Shown here in pieces: positions 7,762 to 14,866 of a DNA stretch of 15,010 nt (position 1 is its first letter; every line of letters begins with the position of its first letter). A program made the translations under genes and the position numbers. Source of the DNA: Pseudomonadota bacterium (GTDB lineage: Bacteria > Pseudomonadota > Alphaproteobacteria > Sphingomonadales > Sphingomonadaceae); assembly GCA_030271565.1 (NCBI GenBank), contig JARXKR010000037.1:1-15010 (forward strand). The letters are read 5' to 3'. The notes under the pieces were generated by a model that did not search any database, had not been told where the DNA came from, and saw only the letters and a program-made list of their open reading frames with translations.

Positions 7762-8990
7762 TTCTTGGCCCCCAGCTTTCGGGCTTCGATACCGGTCAGG
7801 CTCGCTTCGGAATCCAGCAGGAATTGACCCGAGGCGACAACCTTTTCGCCTACTGCCAGTCCTTCGAGTATCTCGGTCTGTCCGCCGCCTTCGCGGCCCG
7901 TGCGGACTTCGGCGGGCTGATAGCGGCCATTGCCGGTCGCCAGCATCACTAGCGTTCGCGTGCCGGTGCGGATGACTGCCTCGCTTGGCACCAGCAACAC
8001 CGTGCTACCCGTGCCGCCGAGTGCCACTTGTGCAAACATGCCGGGGCGCAAGCGACCGCCGCGATTGGCCAGCTCGATGCGGACGGTGACTGTGCGGCTC
8101 TCGGCCTGCGCGGTCGGAAGAATCGCGACGATGCGCCCACTGAACATCTCACCAGGGAAGGCGGCAAGCACGGCGCTCGCGCTTTGACCAACGCGGACGC
8201 TTCCCGCCTGCGCCTCCGGCACGGCAGCATTGAGCCAGACAGAGCCAATGCCGGTCACCTGGGCCAAGGTCTGACCCTGAGCCAGCGTCATTCCAGCGCG
8301 GACATCGAGGGTCTGAATTACCCCGGATATCGGCGAGGTAATCGTTACCGTGCCATTGGTCCGCCCTGAGCGCTCGACGCTGGCGATCAAGCCATCGGAC
8401 ATACCCAGCAGCTTGAGCCGCTGGCGCGCCGCAGCGGTGAGATCGGGTCTGCCGAGCCGTTTGACCGCGAGGAACTCGGTCTGTGCGCCGCCCCATTCGG
8501 GCAATTGGACGTCGGCTATCGGCGCACCGGATCGCACGACATCGCCTGGAGCGCGGGCATAGACGCGGGCGACGAAGCCGCCCGACCGCGCCTGAATGAT
8601 CGCGACATCGCGCTGGTTGAAATCGATGCTGCCGGTGACGTTGAGCGTAGCGGCGAGGCGGCCCATCTCAGCCGTTGCAATGCGGATGCCGAGATTCTGC
8701 ATGGCGGCGGGATTGACCGTTACCCCCGGTGCTTCGCCGGGTGCGCCACCTTCATCGGCATATTTGGGCTGAGTCTTCATCCCCATCGAGGAGCGCGCGC
8801 CGGGGTTGTCGTAATGCTCCTGCGGCACCATCGGATCGTACCAGTAGAGTATTTTCCGCCCCGATTGACCTGAACCAGCTTCGCTGGGCCCACCCCTGTG
8901 CCCGAGCCAATATCCGCCGCCGCCCGCGACGAGGACAGCCGCCAATATTCCTGCGCGCCAGCGCATCGTCGTTGCCGCGTCGTTGCTCAT
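7758..8990 (-). CDS. cusB: Periplasmic adaptor (membrane fusion protein), CusB type
   Basis: This protein bridges the CusA pump and the CusC channel in the periplasm. Residues 12-30 form one membrane anchor (RAGILAAVLVAGGGGYWLG) with no lipobox. Next comes a heavy-metal-binding segment, KILYWYDPMVPQEHYDNPG followed by SSMGM and QPKYADE. Its methionines at 54, 69 and 71 have exactly the spacing of the three Cu(I) ligands of E. coli CusB (+15, +2). The remainder shows the usual adaptor plan: a lipoyl/barrel-sandwich region around 120-250 split by a short helical hairpin, a beta-barrel (SVWLNAAVPEAQAGSVRVGQ) and a C-terminal membrane-proximal domain ending near LGAKK. The 410-residue length is normal. 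ATG 8990 overlaps the cusC stop by ATGA and has GGGGAG 8 nt upstream. Confidence 0.94.
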   Translation of the reverse strand: MSNDAATTMRWRAGILAAVLVAGGGGYWLGHRGGPSEAGSGQSGRKILYWYDPMVPQEHYDNPGARSSMGMKTQPKYADEGGAPGEAPGVTVNPAAMQNLGIRIATAEMGRLAATLNVTGSIDFNQRDVAIIQARSGGFVARVYARAPGDVVRSGAPIADVQLPEWGGAQTEFLAVKRLGRPDLTAAARQRLKLLGMSDGLIASVERSGRTNGTVTITSPISGVIQTLDVRAGMTLAQGQTLAQVTGIGSVWLNAAVPEAQAGSVRVGQSASAVLAAFPGEMFSGRIVAILPTAQAESRTVTVRIELANRGGRLRPGMFAQVALGGTGSTVLLVPSEAVIRTGTRTLVMLATGNGRYQPAEVRTGREGGGQTEILEGLAVGEKVVASGQFLLDSEASLTGIEARKLGAKK

Positions 8991-10225
8991 GGCCGCATCT
9001 CCCCATAGGTATAATTGATCCGGATCGCATCGCGCGCGACGTCGGCCTCACGCGACAAGGCATCGACTTCGGCTTCGGCTAGCGCCAACGTTGACAGAAG
9101 GGCGCTGCCGAGATCGAGCTTTCCTGCGGAATAGCTCGCCATGTCGAGTTCGGCTCGGCGCTTGGTAAGTGGCACCAGTGTTTGCCGTGCGTTCATCAGT
9201 CGCTGGTGGTGCATTGCATGATCGGCAAGGTCACTATCGAGCGCGGCCAGGATGTCGCGTTCTCCGGCATCGCGCATCAGCCGCGCCCGGTTCGCCTCGC
9301 TCTCGCGGGCGGCGATCAAGGGATCTTGTCGGCGCTTTCCGAAGAATGGCAGATCGATGCTGACGGTAACCGAGACCATGTCGCCATAGGCTGGATCGCG
9401 GCGGCCGTATGATGTGCCGACCCGCCAGTCGGGTCGCTTGTCCGCACGGGCAAGCACGGTGTCCGCGTCTGCGGCGCGCGTCTGGGCATCGAGCGCCTGC
9501 AGGCGCGGCAGCGATGCCAGACTGACCCGCAAGCGGGGACCATCCACTTCGAGAACGGGCGGATCGCCGGAAACATCGGCATCGGGATCGCCGGTGAGGC
9601 GCGCAAGCCTGGCCTGCGCCTTGGCGACCTCTGCCTCAAGTTCGCTGCGGCGGTCGTTGACGGCGGCTCGGAGCTGCGCGGGTTCCAAGGCCTGCGATGG
9701 TCGTGCCGAGCCCGACGTCAACCGCGCCGAAACCGTCGTTTGCAAATCGCCAAGGCTTTGGTCGAGCCTTTGAAGCTGGGCCAGCCGCCGCTTCGCATAA
9801 TAAAGATCGACCCAAGCGAGCGCGGTCTCGAGCCGCACATTCTGCGCTTCGACCGCCAGGTCGGCTTCCGCAACGCCGATGCCCGCCTGGGCGCGTCCGC
9901 GCTGGGCGCGGCGCTTCGCCGGATTGGGAAACGCCTGTTCGACGCCGACGCGCGCCATTGTCATGCTGTCACCGTTCAATGTGAAAGCAGGCGGACCCGA
10001 GATCGGGAAATTGTCGATCCCGACTGACAATGTCGGATCGGGCAGCCGACCGGCGGCAATGGCAGCCGAACGCGTGGCTTCAACCCCCGCCTCGTTGGCC
10101 TGCACCGAGGGTGCATTGGCCGCTGCGCGCTCCAGTGCCACATTGAACGTCAATGGTTCTGCAGCGGCCGGCCCCGCATATACGGCTATGGCGACTGCGA
10201 GTGCAGCCGCACCAATCCTGTCCAT
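8987..10225 (-). CDS. cusC: TolC-family outer-membrane efflux channel, CusC/CzcC type
   Basis: The outer-membrane exit duct of the CusCBA complex. A Sec signal peptide is clear: hydrophobic residues up to VYAGPAAA, with likely cleavage before EPLTF. The mature part shows the two-fold repeat of outer-membrane efflux proteins, with long amphipathic helices (for example AALDSDLADHAMHHQRLMNA and a matching N-terminal helix around EAQNVRLETALAWVDLYYAK) and Ala-rich coiled regions. At 412 residues it is shorter than E. coli CusC (about 457). It also lacks the N-terminal lipidated cysteine of that protein, so it should be anchored by its barrel only. The start ATG 10225 has GAGGA 6 nt upstream. Which metal it carries is set by its neighbours rather than by its own sequence. 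Confidence 0.9.
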   Translation of the reverse strand: MDRIGAAALAVAIAVYAGPAAAEPLTFNVALERAAANAPSVQANEAGVEATRSAAIAAGRLPDPTLSVGIDNFPISGPPAFTLNGDSMTMARVGVEQAFPNPAKRRAQRGRAQAGIGVAEADLAVEAQNVRLETALAWVDLYYAKRRLAQLQRLDQSLGDLQTTVSARLTSGSARPSQALEPAQLRAAVNDRRSELEAEVAKAQARLARLTGDPDADVSGDPPVLEVDGPRLRVSLASLPRLQALDAQTRAADADTVLARADKRPDWRVGTSYGRRDPAYGDMVSVTVSIDLPFFGKRRQDPLIAARESEANRARLMRDAGERDILAALDSDLADHAMHHQRLMNARQTLVPLTKRRAELDMASYSAGKLDLGSALLSTLALAEAEVDALSREADVARDAIRINYTYGEMRP

Positions 10226-10289
10226 GGAAATTCCTCGGGTAAACGCAAAGGAGCGGCGAGCGACCGTTCAGTCGCCGACCGCAAAGGGT

Positions 10290-10658
10290 TCAGCCGAGGA
10301 GGGAAGGGGGATCGGGATCGGGCGCGATACTGCGCCCGAGCAGGACTGGCGTAGTCGGCCAGAGATTGCGGATCGCGACAAGGAGCGGTGCCTGGATGGT
10401 CGGTGACAGCGTATCGACCGCAACAAGAGCCACGCATCCCGTCATTGCGAGGCAGCCCGGCGTCATGTCCTTGCAAGGAGCAGAGCCGTTATCCGACTTG
10501 TGCTGGCCCATCGCGCAATCGGGCATGCCCGCCATCGGCCCCGACATCGCCTGTTCCTTTTGCATCTCGGCGCAAGGGCTGGATGCAAAAGCCACGCCCT
10601 GTCCGGCAAGGCCAAGAATGACCCCGAGCAACAGGAGATGGCGAAACAAGAATTTCAT
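10290..10658 (-). CDS. Small secreted Cys/Met-rich protein heading the cus operon (unknown function)
   Basis: A 122-residue protein with an N-terminal signal peptide (MKFLFRHLLLLGVILGLAGQ, cleavage near VAFA-SSP). The mature part carries five cysteines (29, 48, 62, 69, 75) and seven methionines between residues 32 and 72, arranged in short groups such as CAEMQ, MAGMPDCAMGQH and CKDMTPGC. This composition suits soft-metal binding. A hydrophobic stretch at about 74-95 may be a membrane segment, and the tail is Pro-rich (APDPDPP). It is first in the operon, 64 bp before cusC. Small proteins of this general kind (CzcI-like or DUF2946-like) precede RND metal pumps elsewhere, but I cannot place it in a named family. 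There is no good Shine-Dalgarno before ATG 10658, so the start is less certain than for its neighbours. Confidence 0.65.
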   Translation of the reverse strand: MKFLFRHLLLLGVILGLAGQGVAFASSPCAEMQKEQAMSGPMAGMPDCAMGQHKSDNGSAPCKDMTPGCLAMTGCVALVAVDTLSPTIQAPLLVAIRNLWPTTPVLLGRSIAPDPDPPSLLG

Positions 10659-10667
10659 ATTGCTGCC

Positions 10668-10696
10668 AAAATGCTCTTGAGGGGGCTAAATGTCAA
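10668..10696 (-). promoter_or_regulatory. Candidate promoter of the cus operon
   Basis: On the minus strand an exact TTGACA lies at 10691-10696, with a 17-bp spacer to a weak -10, CATTTT, at 10668-10673. Transcription would start near 10661, leaving only a few bases before the ATG at 10658, so the message would be nearly leaderless; that fits the absence of a Shine-Dalgarno there. The spacer contains CCCCCTCAAGAG, with a small CTC-GAG dyad, but it is not a recognisable CueR or CopR operator. A weak -10 would be expected if an activator is needed. Confidence 0.3.
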
Positions 10697-11030
10697 TTCG
10701 TGGTGCCTGGGGCGCAGGTTACACTTTTACCCGATCGAGCAGCAGCGCGTTCATAACGACGGTGAAGGAGGACAGAGCTATCGCTACGCTATCCGGTTCT
10801 GCAGGCTTTGTCGGCACGGGACAAAAGGCCAATGCCTCGGATAAGCAAGGCAGCGCTTGCAATGCCGATGGCAATCCAGTGCGTTGAATTGTCGAAGTTT
10901 GAGACTTCTTCCTCCCTCGCGCGTAGGTATTTTCCGAAACTAGCCTCGCCGTTTCCCCGCGCCCACCGTGGATGCCGTCGACGCTGCTCTGAGCGTATGG
11001 ATTTGATTACACCGGGTTGCGAGGAATCAG
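10697..11030. other. Gene-poor stretch between the cus operon and the chimeric gene
   Basis: Apart from the 25-codon remnant at 10719-10793, this 334-bp stretch shows no intact gene. A minus-strand frame here contains a hydrophobic segment (WIAIGIASAALLIRGIGLLS) that could be part of a small membrane protein, but it has no supported start and I cannot place it. The divergent promoters of the cus operon and of the plus-strand genes should lie in or beside this stretch. GAGGA at 11021-11025 is the likely ribosome site for the TTG start at 11031. Confidence 0.4.
10719..10793 (-). pseudogene. Possible C-terminal remnant of a P1B (CopA-like) heavy-metal ATPase
   Basis: Reading in from the right on the minus strand, the last 24 codons before TAA (10719-10721) give DSVAIALSSFTVVMNALLLD followed by RVKV. 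The A-x-A-L-S-S-hydrophobic-x-V-hydrophobic-x-N-A-L pattern close to the stop is characteristic of the final membrane helix of CopA-type copper ATPases. No other P1B motif (CPC, HP, DKTGT) is found upstream in any frame, so the rest of the gene is gone. The match is short, so the call is cautious. Confidence 0.4.
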
Positions 11031-11711
11031 TTGGGCACGGTAAATGGTAACGACGCAATCATAACACGATCGGGCTGCATGTTTAGTGAGCGTCCGACGC
11101 GAGCTAGTGACGAAGCGGGGCTCGCCGAATTTTTCAAATATGTGACGCCCGAGGACATGCGCTTCTGGTTTCTGACCAGCGTCAAGGAAGTCGGGCATGA
11201 ACGCTTGTTTGCGATGACCAATGTCGATCACCATCAAACCGAAAACTTCCTCGTCTTCGTCGACAATGAAACCGAAATTTTCGCGATCGCCATGCTTGCG
11301 TGCGACGCCGATCTCAAACGCGGCGAAGTCGCGATAGCGACACGTTCCGATTTCAAGCATGACGGCGTAAGTTGGAAATTGTTGAAGCACGCCACGCGCT
11401 ATGCAGAATCCATCGGCGTCAAGACAATCGAGTCAATTGAATTGCGCGAAAACCACGTCGCGCTCGACGTCTATGAGCAGGAGACCGACCTGTTTTCTGA
11501 GGATCTCTCGAATGAGATTATCGGTGATGATGTTTTCCAACGTCTCCTAACCTTCCCCAATGCGCTGGTCACTGGCCATCAAGCGTTCCTCACCGAAGAA
11601 GCGCTAGCCGTGATCGCTGAGGGCACACTCCAGAGCATTGCGGACGCCTCAGCGGGCAGGCCGCTTAAATTCCGGATTGGTGCTGAATATGAAGCAGAAA
11701 GACACGGCTAG
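11031..11711 (+). CDS. Chimeric protein: GNAT acetyltransferase fused to the D-lactate dehydrogenase C-terminus
   Basis: Residues about 17-143 read as a GNAT N-acetyltransferase (RASDEAGLAEFF, TPEDMRFWFL, VGHERL, RGEVAIATRSDFKH, KTIESIELRENHV). The acetyl-CoA loop, normally R/Q-x-x-G-x-G/A, is KHDGVS at 109-114, with both end residues unusual. From residue 144 the protein changes to the C-terminal end of LdhA-type D-lactate dehydrogenase: ALDVYEQETDLF, EDLSNEIIGDDVFQRL and NALVTGHQAFLTEEAL, including catalytic His183. The NAD-binding domain and the catalytic Arg and Glu are absent, so lactate dehydrogenase activity is not expected. The GNAT part lacks its own last strands. A deletion joining two neighbouring genes near position 11460, in frame, is the simplest origin. 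The TTG start at 11031 is preferred over ATG 11079 because the GNAT similarity begins before it and GAGGA lies 5 nt upstream. Its 3' end overlaps the next gene by 23 nt. Confidence 0.75.
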   Translation: MGTVNGNDAIITRSGCMFSERPTRASDEAGLAEFFKYVTPEDMRFWFLTSVKEVGHERLFAMTNVDHHQTENFLVFVDNETEIFAIAMLACDADLKRGEVAIATRSDFKHDGVSWKLLKHATRYAESIGVKTIESIELRENHVALDVYEQETDLFSEDLSNEIIGDDVFQRLLTFPNALVTGHQAFLTEEALAVIAEGTLQSIADASAGRPLKFRIGAEYEAERHG

Positions 11712-14235
11712 TTCAGTCGTTCGGACGGGCCTGACCGCCGCAGAAGCGCGGGATCGGCTCGCGTCTGACGGGCCGAACGAATTGCCCCGTGCCGGAAGCC
11801 GGACCGTGTTCAAGATCGTGGGTGATGTGTTGCGTGAGCCGATGCTCGCGCTGCTGGTTGGCGGCGGCATACTCTATCTTGTACTCGGCGATTTGACCGA
11901 GGCGCTGATACTGCTCGCGTTCGCAATCTTTTCTGTGGTGCTGACTGTGGTGCAGGAAACCCGCACCGAGCATGTGCTGGAAGCGCTCCGTGACCTGTCT
12001 GCGCCCCGCGCGATGGTCATCCGTGGCGGTGAGCGCCTGCGCATCGCCGGGCGCGACGTGGTTCGCGGCGATCTGCTCGTGCTCGAACAAGGCGACCGTA
12101 TCGCGGCGGATGCAGTGTTGCTCGAGGCGGCGGACCTTCAGGTGGATGAGTCACTGCTGACCGGCGAATCCTTGCCGGTGCGCAAGCTGGCACAGGCTGG
12201 GGACGATACGAAAGCCGTTCCGCGTCCCGGAGGCGACGATCAACCCTTTGTCTATTCGGGTTCGCTTGTCTCGCGCGGCACCGGCCTCGCGTGTACGATC
12301 GCGACGGGTGCACTGAGCGAGATCGGCAAAATCGGGCAGACGCTCGCCACGCTTGATCCGGAATCGCCAAGACTAAGGATCGAAACCGCAAAGATCGTGC
12401 GGCTCTCCGCAATTGGCGGGGGAGCGGTCGCGCTGCTGGTTGTGCTGCTTTACGGCCTGACGCGCGGTGGATGGCTTGATGCCCTGTTGGCAGGGATCGC
12501 CATCGGCATGGCCATGTTACCTGAAGAATTCCCCGTCGTTCTGACGATCTTCCTAGCGATGGGGGCTTCGCGGATCGGGCGGGTTGGAGTGCTGACCAGG
12601 CGCGCTTCTGCGATCGAAACGCTGGGGTCAGCTACCGTGCTTTGCACAGACAAGACAGGTACGCTGACCGAAAACAAGATGGCGGTTGCGCAGGTCTGGC
12701 TTGCGTCAGGCGAGACCATTGCGATCACCGATGCCGGTAAGGTTCCGGCCAAGTTCCAGGCAATTCTCGAAGCAAGCGTCTTGGCAAGCGCGGCAGTGCC
12801 GGTTGATCCGATGGAAATTGCATTGCACGCTGCCGGCAGGACGGAGGTGCCCGCCGGATCTCTGGTCCACAGCTACGGACTGCGGCCCGATTTGTTGGCG
12901 ATGTCCAACATATGGAAAAGCAGCAGCAAAGCGAACGCGTTCTTGATCGCCGCCAAAGGCGCACCTGAAGCGATTGCAAAGCTCTGCCATCTGTCGGTGA
13001 CGGAAAGGAAGAAGCTGACGCTGGCTGTCGATGACATGGCGGCTAACGGCATCCGCGTCCTCGGGGTTGCTACGGCGAACACATCTGACAAAAAATGGGC
13101 CAAATCGCAAAGTGACTATCAGTTTACGCTTGTCGGGCTGGTGGGCCTCGCTGATCCGTTGCGCGCTAGTGCTCCGGATGCCGTGAAAAAGTGCCGCTCG
13201 GCGGGCATCAAGGTCGTCATGATTACCGGCGACTATGCTGCGACTGCGCGATCCATTGCCTTCCAGGCTGGCATTGCCGATGGCGATGTGCTGACCGGCC
13301 CCGACCTTGAAGCGCTCGACGAGGAGGCGCTTAAAGAGCACCTCAAAAAAGTGACCGTCTTCGCGCGGATCATGCCCGAACAGAAGTTGCGGATCGTCGA
13401 GGCCTATAAGGCCGCAGGCGAAGTGGTCGCGATGACCGGAGACGGCGTCAACGATGCGCCGTCGCTCAAGGCCGCGCATATCGGCATCGCGATGGGCAAG
13501 CGCGGCACCGATGTTGCGCGCGAGGCTGCCGCGATTGTCCTACTCGACGATGATTTCGGTTCCATCGTCAAAGCCATCGCGCTCGGCCGCCGCATCTATG
13601 ACAACATCCGCAAGGCAATGGCGTTCATTTTTGCCGTTCATGTGCCGCTTGCCGGGCTTGCCCTGCTGCCGTTGATCTTCGGATTGCCGATATTGTTCGG
13701 CCCGATTCATATCGCGCTCATCGAAATGATCGTCGATCCGGTCTGCGCGCTGGTGTTTGAAGCGGAGAAGGAAGAGGATAATATTATGCGCCGGAAACCA
13801 CGCGAGCCTGAAGCCCCCTTGTTTTCGTGGAGCATGATCGGCTGGAGCGTGTTTCAGGGCGCGCTGGCCTTTGCCTTGCTCGGTGCGGTCTATTTAACCG
13901 CGGCGTTGCAGGGCATGGCCGAAGCGGACACGCGCGCACTGATCTTTGTGTCGCTTATCATGGCCATCCTGTCGCTGATTCTGGTCAACCGATCTTTCGG
14001 GACGTCCCTGGCGGCGGCATTCACTCGGAAAAATGTCGCACTGCGCTATGTGCTCGGCACAATTGCCGCAGTGATTGCGCTGATTCTGTTGATTCCTGCG
14101 TTGCGGGTCTTGTTGAAGTTCGGATCACCCAATTGGTCACATTTTGCCGTCGCTGTGGCACTGGGCGGAGTTTTGCTGGTTTCGCTCGAATGGTTGAAGC
14201 CATTGGCGAACCGCCAAAGAGCGGTGACCGCGTAG
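11689..14235 (+). CDS. Cation-translocating P-type ATPase, P2 (calcium-pump-like) group
   Basis: An inner-membrane ATP-driven cation pump of 848 residues from ATG 11689. Motifs in order: an N-terminal cation-ATPase region (GLTAAEARDRLASDGPNELP), TGES at 158-161, LPEEFPVV from 277 in helix 4, DKTGTLTENK from 321 with the phosphorylated Asp, KGAPE at 423-427, TGDYAATARSIA from 513 and GDGVNDAPSL from 584. There is no CPC or heavy-metal-binding domain, so it is not a copper P1B pump. The PE-x-x-P helix-4 motif and the domain order fit P2 ATPases; the sixth helix region has IEMIVDPVCALVFEAE in place of the canonical NLVTDG form, typical of an uncharacterised bacterial subgroup. The ion is therefore unknown (Ca2+, Mn2+ or others). 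An in-frame TTG at 11638 is possible but lies inside the chimeric gene. No clear Shine-Dalgarno precedes ATG 11689, so translational coupling to the overlapping gene is likely. Confidence 0.85.
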   Translation: MKQKDTASSVVRTGLTAAEARDRLASDGPNELPRAGSRTVFKIVGDVLREPMLALLVGGGILYLVLGDLTEALILLAFAIFSVVLTVVQETRTEHVLEALRDLSAPRAMVIRGGERLRIAGRDVVRGDLLVLEQGDRIAADAVLLEAADLQVDESLLTGESLPVRKLAQAGDDTKAVPRPGGDDQPFVYSGSLVSRGTGLACTIATGALSEIGKIGQTLATLDPESPRLRIETAKIVRLSAIGGGAVALLVVLLYGLTRGGWLDALLAGIAIGMAMLPEEFPVVLTIFLAMGASRIGRVGVLTRRASAIETLGSATVLCTDKTGTLTENKMAVAQVWLASGETIAITDAGKVPAKFQAILEASVLASAAVPVDPMEIALHAAGRTEVPAGSLVHSYGLRPDLLAMSNIWKSSSKANAFLIAAKGAPEAIAKLCHLSVTERKKLTLAVDDMAANGIRVLGVATANTSDKKWAKSQSDYQFTLVGLVGLADPLRASAPDAVKKCRSAGIKVVMITGDYAATARSIAFQAGIADGDVLTGPDLEALDEEALKEHLKKVTVFARIMPEQKLRIVEAYKAAGEVVAMTGDGVNDAPSLKAAHIGIAMGKRGTDVAREAAAIVLLDDDFGSIVKAIALGRRIYDNIRKAMAFIFAVHVPLAGLALLPLIFGLPILFGPIHIALIEMIVDPVCALVFEAEKEEDNIMRRKPREPEAPLFSWSMIGWSVFQGALAFALLGAVYLTAALQGMAEADTRALIFVSLIMAILSLILVNRSFGTSLAAAFTRKNVALRYVLGTIAAVIALILLIPALRVLLKFGSPNWSHFAVAVALGGVLLVSLEWLKPLANRQRAVTA

Positions 14236-14266
14236 CAGTGCTTGTGGGTTTGATCGTCCCGCGAAT

Positions 14267-14653
14267 TTATAGCTGCGCAATCACTTTTTCGAGCTTCGCC
14301 CGAATTTGAACGGCAGCCTGCTTTAGCGCCGGGTTGTCGATTGCTACCATGGATGCAACAGGATCAATGGCCGCCACTTCGGTTTGTCCGCCACCGGCGT
14401 CGCGAACGACAACATTGCAGGGCAACATCGTGCCGACCTTGTTTTCAAGCTTGAGCGCTTCATACGCCAGAGCTGGGTTGCAGGCACCCAGGATCCGATA
14501 ATTGGGGAAATCGACGCCAATCTTTGCCTTCAAGGTTTGCTTGATATCAATATCCGAGATGACGCCAAAGCCCTCGCCTTTCAGGACGTCAACGACATGG
14601 GCGACAGCCGCATCGAACGCCATCGAAAGCGTCGTGCCAAGATAGTATGCCAT
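14267..14653 (-). CDS. DUF302 domain protein
   Basis: A 128-residue protein matching DUF302 over nearly its whole length: F-x-x-A-V-x-x-V-x-x-x-L-x-x-E-G-F-G-V at 13-31, DIDIKQTLKAKIGVDFPNYR, ILGACNPALAYEAL and MLPCNVVV. The two cysteines, 58 and 79, sit at the usual conserved sites in GACNP and LPCN. There is no signal peptide or membrane helix. The molecular function of DUF302 is not established; such proteins often occur next to copper oxidases and metal or sulfur genes. AGGAG lies about 8 nt before ATG 14653. It is downstream of the small membrane peptide and multicopper oxidase on the same strand, probably one operon. Its stop lies 31 bp from the convergent ATPase stop, with no obvious shared hairpin. 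Confidence 0.85.
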   Translation of the reverse strand: MAYYLGTTLSMAFDAAVAHVVDVLKGEGFGVISDIDIKQTLKAKIGVDFPNYRILGACNPALAYEALKLENKVGTMLPCNVVVRDAGGGQTEVAAIDPVASMVAIDNPALKQAAVQIRAKLEKVIAQL

Positions 14654-14665
14654 GGCTTGGTGCTC

Positions 14666-14797
14666 CTAGCGCTTGGTATTGAAGAACAAATATTTGATAA
14701 GTGCTGCGACGGCCAAAACCAGCAGGGCAACCCCCAGCAATCCTCCCCATCCCATGCCGCCCATCCAAGCGCCGCCGCCATTCATTGCTCCGTTCAT
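14666..14797 (-). CDS. 43-residue Gly/Met-rich single-pass membrane peptide
   Basis: The minus-strand frame gives a 43-residue peptide from ATG 14797 to TAG 14666-14668. The N-terminal 18 residues are rich in Gly, Met and Trp (MNGAMNGGGAWMGGMGWGG). One strongly hydrophobic helix follows at about 19-37 (LLGVALLVLAVAALIKYLF), ending in FNTKR, which predicts an N-out, C-in orientation by the positive-inside rule. GAGGTGA lies 7 nt upstream, a good ribosome site. It ends 12 nt before the DUF302 start and follows the oxidase by 69 nt, so it is part of the same unit. Small peptides of this type occur beside copper genes; function is unknown. The N-terminal methionines could bind Cu(I), which is inference only. 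Confidence 0.75.
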   Translation of the reverse strand: MNGAMNGGGAWMGGMGWGGLLGVALLVLAVAALIKYLFFNTKR

Positions 14798-14866
14798 GGA
14801 ATTCACCTCGTTTTGGCAAACAATCTTATTGCTCGTGCCGCTTGCGGGCCGTCGGAATGGCGCGGA

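Noticed and set aside
10887..10907. GAAGT-TTGAG-ACTTC small inverted repeat as a terminator
   Set aside because: A stem of only 5 bp, with no T-run, is too weak.
10789..11058. Minus-strand frame of 89 codons with a hydrophobic stretch near its end
   Set aside because: The N-terminal half is compositionally random (Arg-rich), no ribosome site is seen, and it overlaps the start of the chimeric gene.
14236..14266. Bidirectional terminator between the convergent ATPase and DUF302 genes
   Set aside because: The 31-bp gap has no stable hairpin or T-run.
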